NCBI GenBank assembly: GCA_029259655.1
Contig: JAJDET010000267.1
Coordinates: 1 to 39,715 of the forward strand
Reading direction: 5' to 3'
Length of the DNA: 39,715 nucleotides
Origin: Planctomycetota bacterium
GTDB lineage: Bacteria > Planctomycetota > UBA1135 > GCA-002686595
The notes below the pieces were generated by a model. That model made no database searches. It was given only the letters and a program-made list of their open reading frames with translations, and had not been told where the DNA came from. The position numbers were made by a program, and so were the translations under genes. Positions 7,617 through 18,200 of the stretch are shown here, piece after piece. Positions within the stretch are counted from its first letter, which is position 1. Each line of letters begins with the position of its first letter.

Positions 7617-9203
7617 TCAGTTCGCGGCCCGGCTGGCACTGCGCTCGACGGGCTGGGGCGGATCCCAGAACTGCCCCTGCTCGTACATGAACCGGAGCTG
7701 CTGGTAGCGGGCGAACGCCTCCATGATCGGGACCGTAGCGCCGGGCTTCTCGGGGATCTTGCCCATGACCCGCCGCCACATCTTGTTCGACTCCGCATCC
7801 AGCTTGGGGATGTCCGAGATCAGAGCAAGCGTGTCGCGATCGACGCTCCGGATCGACTTGCGCTTGTGCGGCGAGCGGTCCGTCCCGTAGCGAAAGTTGA
7901 GCCGGTCGACGTATTGCACGATGCGCTCCCCGAAGTTCTCGGGGTGGTAGAGGCGATTGGCCAGGCCGCGGATGCCTTCCGTCAGCTCCTCGCGACTCAT
8001 CCCCGCCGGGATCAGGTTGGTGTTCCACGGGTGGCCCGGGACCTCGTAGCCGTCGACCAGGCGGCCGTCGGCCTCGAGCCTCGCGTGTAGCGGCGTCGCG
8101 TGCGGCGCGGCGAGCGCACTCAGCGTCAGCACCGGGATCCCAGAGGCCATCGCGAACTCGAATTGCGTGTCGAAGATCGACGTCTTGTCCTCGTCGAACC
8201 CGCAGATCATCCCGCCCGTGACGCCGATCCCGTGCGCGTAGAAGCGCTCGACCTGGTCCACGATCGTCGGGTTCTCCTGGTACTTGTTGCGGAGCTTCTT
8301 GCGCAGGTTCTGAACCTTCTTGGCGCCCAGCAAGCTCTCCTCCGCAGTCGTCTCGATCCCGATGAAGCAATGCGTCAGGCCGGCCGTTGCCGCCAGCTCG
8401 AGCACTTCGTCGTCGCGTGCCGCGTCGATCGAGAGCTGCGTGCTCAAGGACATCATTCCGTCCTCACGCTTGCGGTTCCATTCGCCTACGCCGGCCAGCA
8501 TCTCCTTGACCCACTTGCGGTTGGCCGTCGTGTTGTCGTCCGCGAAGAGCACGCTCCGATAGCCGTGGTCGTACACGACCTGGAGCTCGTCGATGATGTT
8601 CGCGACGGGCTTGTGGCGCTGGGTCCGCCCGACGTACTGGATGACATCGCAGAACTCGCACGTGAAGGGGCACCCGCGCGAGGTCTGGACGGTGACTGTC
8701 AGCACGCGGTCGTTGTACTTCGAGTACAGGTCCCAGCGCGGCACGGGAGTCTTCGCGAGGTCCGGTTTCCCGCCGACGTACTCCTCCTTCCAGTCGCCGC
8801 GCCTGAGGTCGGCGAAGAGCTCCTCTGCGATCTCCTCGATCTCGTCGCGCACGAGCACGTCGCAGTGCGGCCGCACGTGCTCCGGAGAGAGAGACGCATG
8901 CGGCCCGCCGATGAGCACGACCTTCCCGCGCCGCCGAAACTCGGCGGCGATCGCCTTGGTGCGGTTCCACTGGCTGATCTTCCCCGTGATCCCGACGTAC
9001 TCGCAGGGCGAGTCGAAGTCGACGGGTTCGAGGTGTTCGTCGCAGATCTCGACCTTGAAGTCGTCCGGCACCATCGCCGCCAGGGTCGGGACGACGAGAT
9101 CCGCGAGGAAGACGGCGGGCTGGTACCCCCGACCGGCGTAGACCTCGGCGCCGTAGTAGGTCGGGAAGTCGGCTGCGGGGTTGATCAAGTAGATAGAGCT
9201 CAT
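7617..9203 (-). CDS. Cobalamin-binding-domain radical SAM enzyme (class B methylase-like, DUF4070-type C-terminus)
   Basis: This 528-aa protein has an N-terminal B12-binding-like Rossmann domain (about 1-140, with LIGGPHASLSPEHV). A radical SAM barrel follows with the cluster motif SRGCPFTCEFCDV (C178, C182, C185; CxxxCxxC), and the C-terminal third resembles the DUF4070 extension of HpnP-like enzymes. Members of this group methylate unactivated carbons or rearrange skeletons using SAM, cobalamin and a 4Fe-4S cluster. The gene starts at an ATGA overlap with the NRPS stop, with GGAG 8 nt upstream, so it is the last gene of the biosynthetic operon. A tailoring step on the peptide product, such as C-methylation, is the natural inference. 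A hopanoid-methylase-like role is the alternative. The DHLEP-type cobalamin ligand is not clear-cut. Confidence 0.85.
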   Translation of the reverse strand: MSSIYLINPAADFPTYYGAEVYAGRGYQPAVFLADLVVPTLAAMVPDDFKVEICDEHLEPVDFDSPCEYVGITGKISQWNRTKAIAAEFRRRGKVVLIGGPHASLSPEHVRPHCDVLVRDEIEEIAEELFADLRRGDWKEEYVGGKPDLAKTPVPRWDLYSKYNDRVLTVTVQTSRGCPFTCEFCDVIQYVGRTQRHKPVANIIDELQVVYDHGYRSVLFADDNTTANRKWVKEMLAGVGEWNRKREDGMMSLSTQLSIDAARDDEVLELAATAGLTHCFIGIETTAEESLLGAKKVQNLRKKLRNKYQENPTIVDQVERFYAHGIGVTGGMICGFDEDKTSIFDTQFEFAMASGIPVLTLSALAAPHATPLHARLEADGRLVDGYEVPGHPWNTNLIPAGMSREELTEGIRGLANRLYHPENFGERIVQYVDRLNFRYGTDRSPHKRKSIRSVDRDTLALISDIPKLDAESNKMWRRVMGKIPEKPGATVPIMEAFARYQQLRFMYEQGQFWDPPQPVERSASRAAN

Positions 9204-12200
9204 GAACCGTGCTCCTTCGAGGTCTTTCGAGTCTCACGCGAACGTTCGATCCAGCGTGCGAAGAGGGCGGCGTCCACTTCCGGGCATGCGACCCCGCTCC
9301 CTCGCAGTCCCTCGCGTGATCGACGGTCGTCGATGCGCGGCAAGCGCACGTCTCCGATGAAGTCCGATGCGCGCGGTGTTCCTGTGTGCTCCGGAGCGAC
9401 GAGGGGCATCAGCGCTGCCAGCCCGTCCCCGGGATCGGCCGAGACACGGGCGCCAAGCCGCTCGTACCACTCCTCAAGCGGGACCCGCTCGAGGGCGTAG
9501 CCGAGGTCCTCTGCCCAGCCGAGCATCTCGCTGAACTGCGTGCGCTTCGAGCTCACGAGGTGGTAGGGACCTCCGCCCGGTGCGCCCCGGACGGCCAGGT
9601 GCACGAGCGCGGCGGAGACGTAGTCGACCGGCGTCACGTCCATCGCAACCTGGAGGTCCGGCGCACACCCGAGCTCGAGACACGCCTGCATCACGCGTCC
9701 CGCCACGTCGTCGGGGTTCGAGAGTCCGCTTCGCGAGTCACCCGCCACACGTCCGGGGCGGTGGATCGAGACGGGGAGCCCTCGCGCACCGGCCTCGAGC
9801 ACGAGCTTCTCGGCCACCCACTTCGTGCGATCGTATCCGCCCTCGCATCCCGACAGGCCGTCGAGGTCGACGTCCTCCAGGACGCCCTCTCCCGGCGCGT
9901 GGTCCCCACCGGTGAGCACGCCGACCGACGACACGAAGTGGAACGGGACGCGACCGGCGAGACAGGCCAGCCGCAGGAGGCTCCGCGTTCCCTCGACGTT
10001 GGGTGGCGCCAGGGCTCGGTAGCCCTCGAGGAAGTTCACCGCGGCGCCCCCGTGAACGACCAGGTCCAGGCTGTCGGCGAGCGCGCTTCGGGCGCTCTCG
10101 TCGAGACCGAGCTCGGGCGCGGCGAGATCTCCCACGACCACGACGACGCGCGACTCGTCGTGATCGATCTCGTAGCGCGCCAGGTTGCGTGCCAGGCGCT
10201 CGGTCGCCGCCGGCTCGTCCTTCGCGCGCACCAGGCAGTGGATACGCGCATCGGTGTGCTCGAGGAGCTCGCGCAGGACGAAGGCTCCGAGGTAGCCCGT
10301 CGCTCCCGTGAGCAGGACCTTGCGCGGCGGACGAGACGGGAGCGCGGCCCCGGGCGCGGGGCGGATGTCCGCATCGAGGCGCGCCTCCGCGAAGAGGTCG
10401 ACGTCCTCGCCGTGCAGGACATCCGCGACATCACCACCGTCCAGCACGTGCGTCAGCGCTCGCCCGAAGTCGGCCGGAGTCGGTGACTCGAACAGCGCGC
10501 GGAGCGGAAGCTCGACCTCGAACGCCTGCTCGACCGCTCGATTGAGCCGCACGGCCGAGAGGGACGTCCCCCCCAGCGCGAAGAAGTCGTCGCGCCGGCC
10601 CACGGCTTCGCGCTCGAGCGTCTGCGCGAAGAGCCGGCAGAGCTCGCTCTCGACCTCGCCGATGGGCGCTTCGGCCACGCCCACGAGATCCTGGACCCGG
10701 GGTGTGTTCGCGGTTGCCGCCTCGAGCGCGCGCCGGTCGACCTTGCCGTTGCGCGTCCGCGGGAGCGCGTCGAGCACTCGCCAGGCTCCCGGCCGAAGCG
10801 CCGCGGGGAGCCGCGCCCCGGCGTGTCGCCGGAGCTCAGCCAGGTCGACCTGTCCGACCACGTGAGCCACGAGCTGCGTATCGCCGCTGCGGTCCGTCGC
10901 CGCAGTCACCGCGGCGTCCCGCACGGTCGGGTGCTCCGTGAGAACGGCCTCGATCTCGCCCGGCTCGACCCGTCGACCGCGCACCTGCACCTGGAGGTCG
11001 GCCCTACCCGCGAAGACCAGCGCACCGTCCGAGCGCCGTCGCGCGAGGTCCCCGGTCCTGTAGGAGCGCGCCCCCCCGGCCTCCGCGACAAAGCGCTCGG
11101 CCGTCCAGTCTGGGCGTCCGCGATAGCCGCGCGCGAGCCCCGCTCCGCCGATGTAGAGCTCCCCCACGACACCCGCGGGCACGGCGTGGCCCTCGGCGTC
11201 CCGGAGCACGACCGTGACGTTCGAGATCGGGCGGCCGATGGGTACCTCGCCCGCCTCGTTGCGGCGGCACCTGTGTGCTGTCGCGTCGATGCACGCCTCG
11301 GCCGGCCCGTATAGGTTGAAGACCTCGAGCTCGCGTCCCGCGGCGTCGGCGGTCGCGAACATCCTCTCCGGGAGGCCGGGATCCATCCGCTCGCCGCCGA
11401 CGACGACCTGGCGCAGAGTCGACCACTCTTCCATGCGCCCGAGGTCGAGGATGGCGGCAGTCATCGAGTGCACGGACAGGAAGGACGTGACGTTCTCCCG
11501 CAGTGCGAGCTCGAACAGTGCCCGCGGGTCCCGGTCGTCTTCGTCCGGCACCACGACCAGCCGCGCTCCGCCGCACAGGGGCGCGAGGATCTCGAGCAAG
11601 GCTGCGTCGAAGCCGAGCGGAATGCGCTGCAGGACGGCGTCGTCCGGACCGAGGCGGAGCGTGCGATCGACCCACGCCGTGTGGTTGGCGAGCGCCCGAA
11701 ACGGAACCTCGACCAGCTTCGGCCGGCCGGTCGAACCCGATGTCGGGATGACGTAGGCCAGGTCATCCGGTTCGACAGCGGGGAGCTGGTCGCCACCGTT
11801 GTCGGATCGGTCGTCCGCTCCCCACACCGGAACCCCGAGCGCGGCCAGCTCCGCGTGGAACCGCGGTTCGGCGATGACGAGGGCCACCTCCGCGTCGCGC
11901 AGCCGATCGCGTCGGACCGCAGGGGGATCGGTGGCGTCGAGAGGGAACCAGGCCGCTCCGGCCTTCCAGACTCCGAGCAGCGCCTCGTACAGCCGGGGCG
12001 TACGGTCCAGACAGAGTGCGACGAGCGACTCGCGTCCGATTCCACGAGCGCGGAGCGAGACGGCGAGCCCCCGCGCGCGTGCGTCCAGCTCGCCGCGGGT
12101 CCAGTGGCCGGGCGTGGGCGCGACCCACGTGAGGGCGACGGCGTCCGGACACTCGCGCGCGCGGCGTTCGACGACCACGTGCGGAGCCTCGCGCTCGTCG

Positions 12201-15200
12201 AAAGGGACGGGTCGCTCGGGTTCGAGCGTCGGATCGCCCAGGCGGAGCCCGGCAACGCCTCGCTCGGGCGTCTCCACGGCCGAGGCCAGGAGCGCCTCGT
12301 AGCGCTCCCAGAGCCCGTCGATGGTCGCGGCGTCGTAGAGCGCAGTGCCGTACTCGATCTCGGCGGTGAGCTCGGGGCCGGACGCGTCCACGAAGACCGA
12401 GAGGTCGAGCTTCGCGGTTTCGGTGGCCGACGGCACCTCCTCGACTACGAGCCCGGCCCACACGGGCTCGGACCTGCCGTGACCCACGAGGTCGAACGAG
12501 ATCTGGAAGAGCGGCGCGCGCGCCAGATCGCGGAGCGGGTTCAGCTCCTCGACCAGTCGCTCGAAGGAGAGGCTCTGGTGGCCCAGAGCGCCGTGAACGC
12601 TCCGCCGCACGCGGTCGAGGAGCTCGGCGAAGCTCGGCCCCCCCGACGCGTCCGCCCGCAGCGGAACGGCGTTCGCGAAGAAGCCCAGCATGCCGGTGGT
12701 CTCCGGGTGCGTGCGGTTCGCAACGGCGGTGCCCACGACCAGGTCGTCGCGGCCGGTCGTCCGGTGCAAGAGGGCCACGAACCCGGCGAGCAGCGTGACG
12801 AAGACGCTCGACCCTCGCTCTCGCGCGAGCGCGCAGAGGTCGTCAGAGAGTTCTCTCGACAGTGAGAATGCGCGCGCGGCACCGGCGCGACTCTGCACGC
12901 TCGGACGCGGGCGGTCCGAGGGGATCGAAGTCTCCGGCGGAGCCCCGCGCAGGGCTTCGCGCCAGTACTCGAGGTGCGAGTCCGGCTCGAAGGTCGCGCG
13001 TTCCCAGGTCGCGAAGTCGGCGAACTGAACGGCGAGCGGCTCGAGGTCCGCCGTCTCGCCGCGGAGCTCGGCAGAGTAGAGCTCTGCCAGCTCCTCGGTC
13101 AGGAGCGCCACGGACACGCCGTCCGAGAGGATGTGGTGCTGGTTCACCAGGAACGCGTGGTCCTCGGCGTCGAAGCGCAACAAGCGCATCCGGACCAGCG
13201 GACCGTGAGCCAGGTCGAACACGTGCCGCGCCTCGAGCTCGAGCCGCGCGCGCAGGATCGCGTCGCGCTCGGACGGAGCGAGTCCACCGACCTCCTCGCA
13301 GTCGAGGGCGAAACGAGCGGACGGGAGGATGCGCTGAGTCGGAACGCCGTCGCGCTCCGGGAAGACGGTACGGAGAACCTCGTGTCGCGCGAATACACGC
13401 ACGACACTGCGTTCGAGCGCGCCCCGGTCGAGCGCACCGCGCAGGCGCAGTGCACCGGCCAGGTTGTACTCCGCGCTCCCGCCCGCCAGCCGGTCGAGAA
13501 ACCACAGACGCTCCTGGGAGAACGAGACCGGGAGCGGCCCCCCGCGCGTGACCGGAACGATGGCCGTGGCCGAGCCGGGCTCGGCGTCGTCCACGGCTCG
13601 ACCGATCGCGGCGACCGTCGGAGCCTCGAAGAACGCGAGGAGCGGGAGCTCGACCCCGAAGCGCTCCCCGACGCGTGCCGCGAGCCGAGTCAAGAGGAGC
13701 GAATGCGCGCCCAGCGAGAAGAGGTCGTCGTCGCGCCCGAAACGGCCCAGCCCGAAGAGCTCGCCGACCAGCTCGACGAGAGCCGCCTCCGTCGGGGTTC
13801 GCGGCGGAGCACTCGTCGAGCCCTCGCCGGGCGGGTCCGGCAGCGCGCTGCGGTCGATCTTCTCGCTCGCCGTCAGCGGAAGTGCGTCGAGACGAACGAA
13901 CGATCCCGGGACCATGTAGCGAGGGAGCCGCGCCTCCAGGTGACTCGCCAGATCGGTCGCATCGAGCTCGGCTCCTGCGACGTAGTAGCCCACCAGCCGG
14001 CCCCCCTGCCCGGGGGACTCGCGCAGCGCGACTGCCGCTCGCTCGACTCCTTGCGCCTCTGCGAGAACGGCCTCGACCTCCTCCAGCTCGATGCGGTGCC
14101 CGCGGAGCTTCACCTGTGAATCCACCCGGCCGACGAACTCGAGCTCGCCGTCCGCGGCACGGCGCCCGAGGTCCCCGGTGCGGTACAGACGTCCCGCGCC
14201 GAAGGGATTGGCCCTGAAAGAGAGCGCCGTGAGGTCGTCACGCCCGACGTAGCCCAGCGCGACCCCCGGCCCTCCGATGTAGAGCTCGCCGGTGGCGCCG
14301 CGCGGGACGGGTTCCCCGTGACGGTCCAGCACGTACACGGCCGCGTTCGCGATCGCCCTTCCGATAGGAACGCGCTCGCGGGTCGTATCGACCGGCGCGC
14401 CCGGCGCCAGAGTCCACGCCGAGGTGTCGATCGTGGCTTCCGCAGGCCCGTAGACGTTGTGCAGCGCGAGGTCGAGGGCGTGTGCGTCGCGCACGCGAGC
14501 GAACCGCCCCAGAAGAGCCGGGGTGAGCGCCTCGCCGCCGCAGACCAGATGCCTGAGCTCGCGACAGCGCGCGAACGCGGGCTCGTCCAGCCAGTAGGCG
14601 AGCAGGGTCGGGACGGCTTGCAGCACCGTGACGCCGCTGCTCGCCGCCAGATCGAGCAGCGCCGACGCGTCCCGTTCGGTGCCCGGCGAGGCGACGACCA
14701 GTGACGCTCCGTTCGCCAGCGGGTGCACCAGCTCCCACAGAGCCGCGTCGAAGCTCAGGGGCGTGCGGAAGAGGAACCGGTCGCGCGCGCCGAACCCGAA
14801 GGCCGCCCGCGCCCAGGCCAGGTTGTTCGCCAGCGCTCCGTGGGAAACCCCGACGCCCTTCGGTTCGCCGGTGGTACCCGACGTGTAGACGAGGTACGCG
14901 GGGTCGGCGGGCTCCTCGACGGCCGGTGCGGCGGGGTCGGTGCTGCCGACCGGGTCGTTGGGACCGAGCTCCAGGACGTCGAACGACCCTCGCGTCAGCC
15001 GCTCGCGAAGAGCCGACGTGCTGACGACCAGCTCCGCCCCCGAGCTCCGAAGGACGAGGTCGATCCTCGACTCCGGATCCTCGGGATCCAGCGGAAGGCA
15101 GACGCCGCCGGCTTTCCAGATCGCCAGCAGCGTGACGACCGAATCGCTCGAGCGCGGGAGCCACACGCCCACCACGGTCCCGCGGCGGACGCCGCGCCCC

Positions 15201-18200
15201 CGCAGCTCGTGCGCGAGGCCGTTCGCGCGCGCGTCCAGTGCTCCATAGGTGAGCGTGCCGGCGTCGTCGACGAGAGCCGTCGCCTCGGGCGCCTGACGTG
15301 CGCGCTCCTCGAATCGGTGGTGGACGCGAAGGCTCGCGTCGAACGGCAACAGAGGGCCTTCCGCCTCGCGCAGGGTCCTCGTGCGCTCCTCCGTCCCGAC
15401 CAGCGGAACGCGGTCGAAGGCGAGCTCGGGTGATGCGAGGCATCCGGCCACGAACCTCGTGAACCCGGCAGCGAGCCGTTCGATCGTCGACGCCTCGAAG
15501 AGCGCGACGTCGAAATGAAAGACTCCGCTCCAGGACTCGCCCGAGACTCCGACGGACAGCGACAGGTCGAACAGGGCCGGAGTCGCCGTCTCGTCCACGG
15601 GGACGACGTCGAGGCCCGGCCACGCCGGGAGCTCGGTCTCCGTCCTCAGCTCGAAGAAGGCGTTGAAGAGCGGGGTCCGGCTCGGATCGCGAACCGGGTC
15701 CAGCTCCTGGATCATCCGCTCGAACGGAAGCTCACCGTGGGCGAGCGCGCTCTGCGCCGTCGCGGCGACACGGCCGAGGAGCTCCTCCAGCGCGGGCGCT
15801 CCGGAGAGATTGGAGCGCAGGGGCAGGGTGTTCACGAACGCACCGAGCATGCGCTGGACCTCGGGCCGCTCGCGGTTCGCGTAGGGCGTGCCGACGACGA
15901 CATCGGTCTCCCCGGTCAGGCGGGAGAGGTACGCCTGGTAGAGCGCGCACATCACGACGAACGGCGTGACGGCCGTCCGAGCCGCGAGCGCCCGGAGCTC
16001 GCGCGTCAGCTCCCCTCCGAGCTCGAAGCCGACGGCGCCGCCCGCGTGCGCCTTCTGCGCCGGCCTCGCGAAGTCCGTGGGAAGCGGGAGCCCCGCGGGT
16101 GAACCGGCCAACGTGGCCTTCCAGTGCGCGAGGAGCGATGCCAGGTGTTCATCCCGTCCGCGTTCCCACGCCGCGTAGTCGGCGAAGGCCAGCTCGACCG
16201 GAAGGAGCGTGGGCTCCCTGCCCGCGACGCGCGCGGCGTAGAGCTCCGCGAGCTCTCCGGTCAGCACGTCGACAGAGATCCCGTCGGAGAGGATGTGGTG
16301 CTGGTTGAAGATCAGCGCATGGTCGTCCGCGGCGAAGCGCAAGAGCCCGACGCGCACGAGCGGCCCGCGCTCGAGATCGAAGACGTGCCTGGATTCCTCC
16401 TCCAGACACTCCCGCAGGACCGAGTCGCGCGCGCGATGGTCTTCGGTCTCGTGTTCGGTCGCGACGAGTGCGAACCGAGCGTGCGGGAGGATCTCCTGCC
16501 GGGGGACGCCGTCTTCCGACGGAAACACCGTGCGGAGGAGCTCGTGGCGCTCGAACAGCGCGTCCAGGCTCTGCTCGAGCGCTGCGCGATCGAGGTCGCC
16601 CTTCAGCCGGAGCGCACCCGGCATGTCGTACTCCGTGCTCCCGCCGGCCAGGCGGTGGAGGAACCACAGGCGCTCCTGCGCGAAGGAGAGCGGGATGCGC
16701 GCTCCTCGCGAGGTGCGCGGGATGGGCGTGACGCCGTGCTCGCCGCTGGAGACGCGGTCCGCCAGGCCGCCGACCGTCGGGCGCTCGAAGAAGGCCAGCA
16801 GCGGGATCTCGACACCGAAGCGCTCCACGATCCGCGCGAGCAGGCGCGTCGCGAAGAGCGAGTGCCCACCCAGGGCGAAGAAGTCGTCGTCGCGACCGAC
16901 GTGCTCGGGCGCGAGACCGAGGAGCTCCGCAACGAGCACTGCGATCTCGCGCTCCAGGGGTGTTCGCGCCCGAGCGCGTGTCTCCTCCCGCTCCGGCGGG
17001 GGCAGGAGGGCGTTGCGATCGAGCTTCTCGCTCCGCGTGCGCGGGAGCGTCTCCAGCTGGACGAAGACCGAGGGCACCATCGGTGCGGGCAGCCGTTCGG
17101 AGAGGAACGGCCCGAGCTCGTCGATCTCGCCGGCCGGAACGACGTATCCGACCAGCCGGGGCTCCCCGCCCGCCGTCCTGTGCACGCGCGCAGCAGCCGC
17201 CGAGACTCCCGGGTGTTCCGCGATCACGGACTCGATCTCCTCCAGCTCGATCCGGTTCCCCTTGAGCTTCACCTGCGAGTCGGCGCGGCCGACGAACTCG
17301 AGCTCGCCGCCCCCGGCTCGGCGGACGAGATCGCCCGTTCGATAGGTGCGCTCGCCGATCGGGTCGCGCACGAAACACGCCTCGTCGAGCTCCGGCCGGT
17401 TCACGTACGAGAGCGCGAGGTTCGAACCGGAGACGTGCAGCTCACCGGTGAAGCCCTCGGGCACCGGTTCGCCGTGAGCGTCGAGCACGTGGAGCGACAC
17501 GTTGGCGATCGGCCCGCCGATGGGGACGCGCTCTCGTGTCCGGGCCAGGTGCTCGTCCGGTGCGAGTGACCAGGACGCACTGTCGATCGCCGCTTCCGTG
17601 GGACCGTAGAGGTTGTGCAAGGTCACGCCGAGGCGCTCCTCGTCCCGCAGGCGCTCGAACTTCCGGACCAGGGGAACGGGGAGCGCCTCCCCCCCCACCA
17701 CGAGGTGTCGGAGCTCACGACAGCGCGCGAAGTCGGGCTCCTCGAGCCAGAAGCGGACGAGCGTCGGCACGCCCTGCAGAACCGTTACGCCCCGGTCCGC
17801 GGCCAGCTCGATCAGCGCTCGGGCGTCGCGTTCCGCTCCAGGCGGGGCGACCACGAGCGCCGCTCCGTTCGCCAGCGGGTGAACGATCTCCCACAGAGAG
17901 GCGTCGAAGGCCGTGGGCGTCCGCAGCAGGAACCGGTCCCGGGTCTCGAACCCGAAGCTCGCACGGCCCCACGCGACGTGGTTCGCGAGCGCGCCGTGCG
18001 GAACGACCACACCCTTGGGCACGCCGGTGCTGCCCGACGTGTAGATGACGTAGGCCGGGTCGCTCGGCGACGTGCGCTCCCCGTCGAGCGTGCCAGTCAC
18101 GCCGTCCGCGTCGTCCACACAGCGCGTGCGCCAGCCGCCTTCCGGAAGCCGCGCCCGGAGCTCCTTCGACGTCACGACCGTCCCGGCACCCGAGTCCGTG

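Noticed and set aside
9200-9800. Thioesterase at the end of the NRPS
   Set aside because: The last domain has a reductase fold (ATGYLGA, YDRTK) and no GxSxG thioesterase motif.
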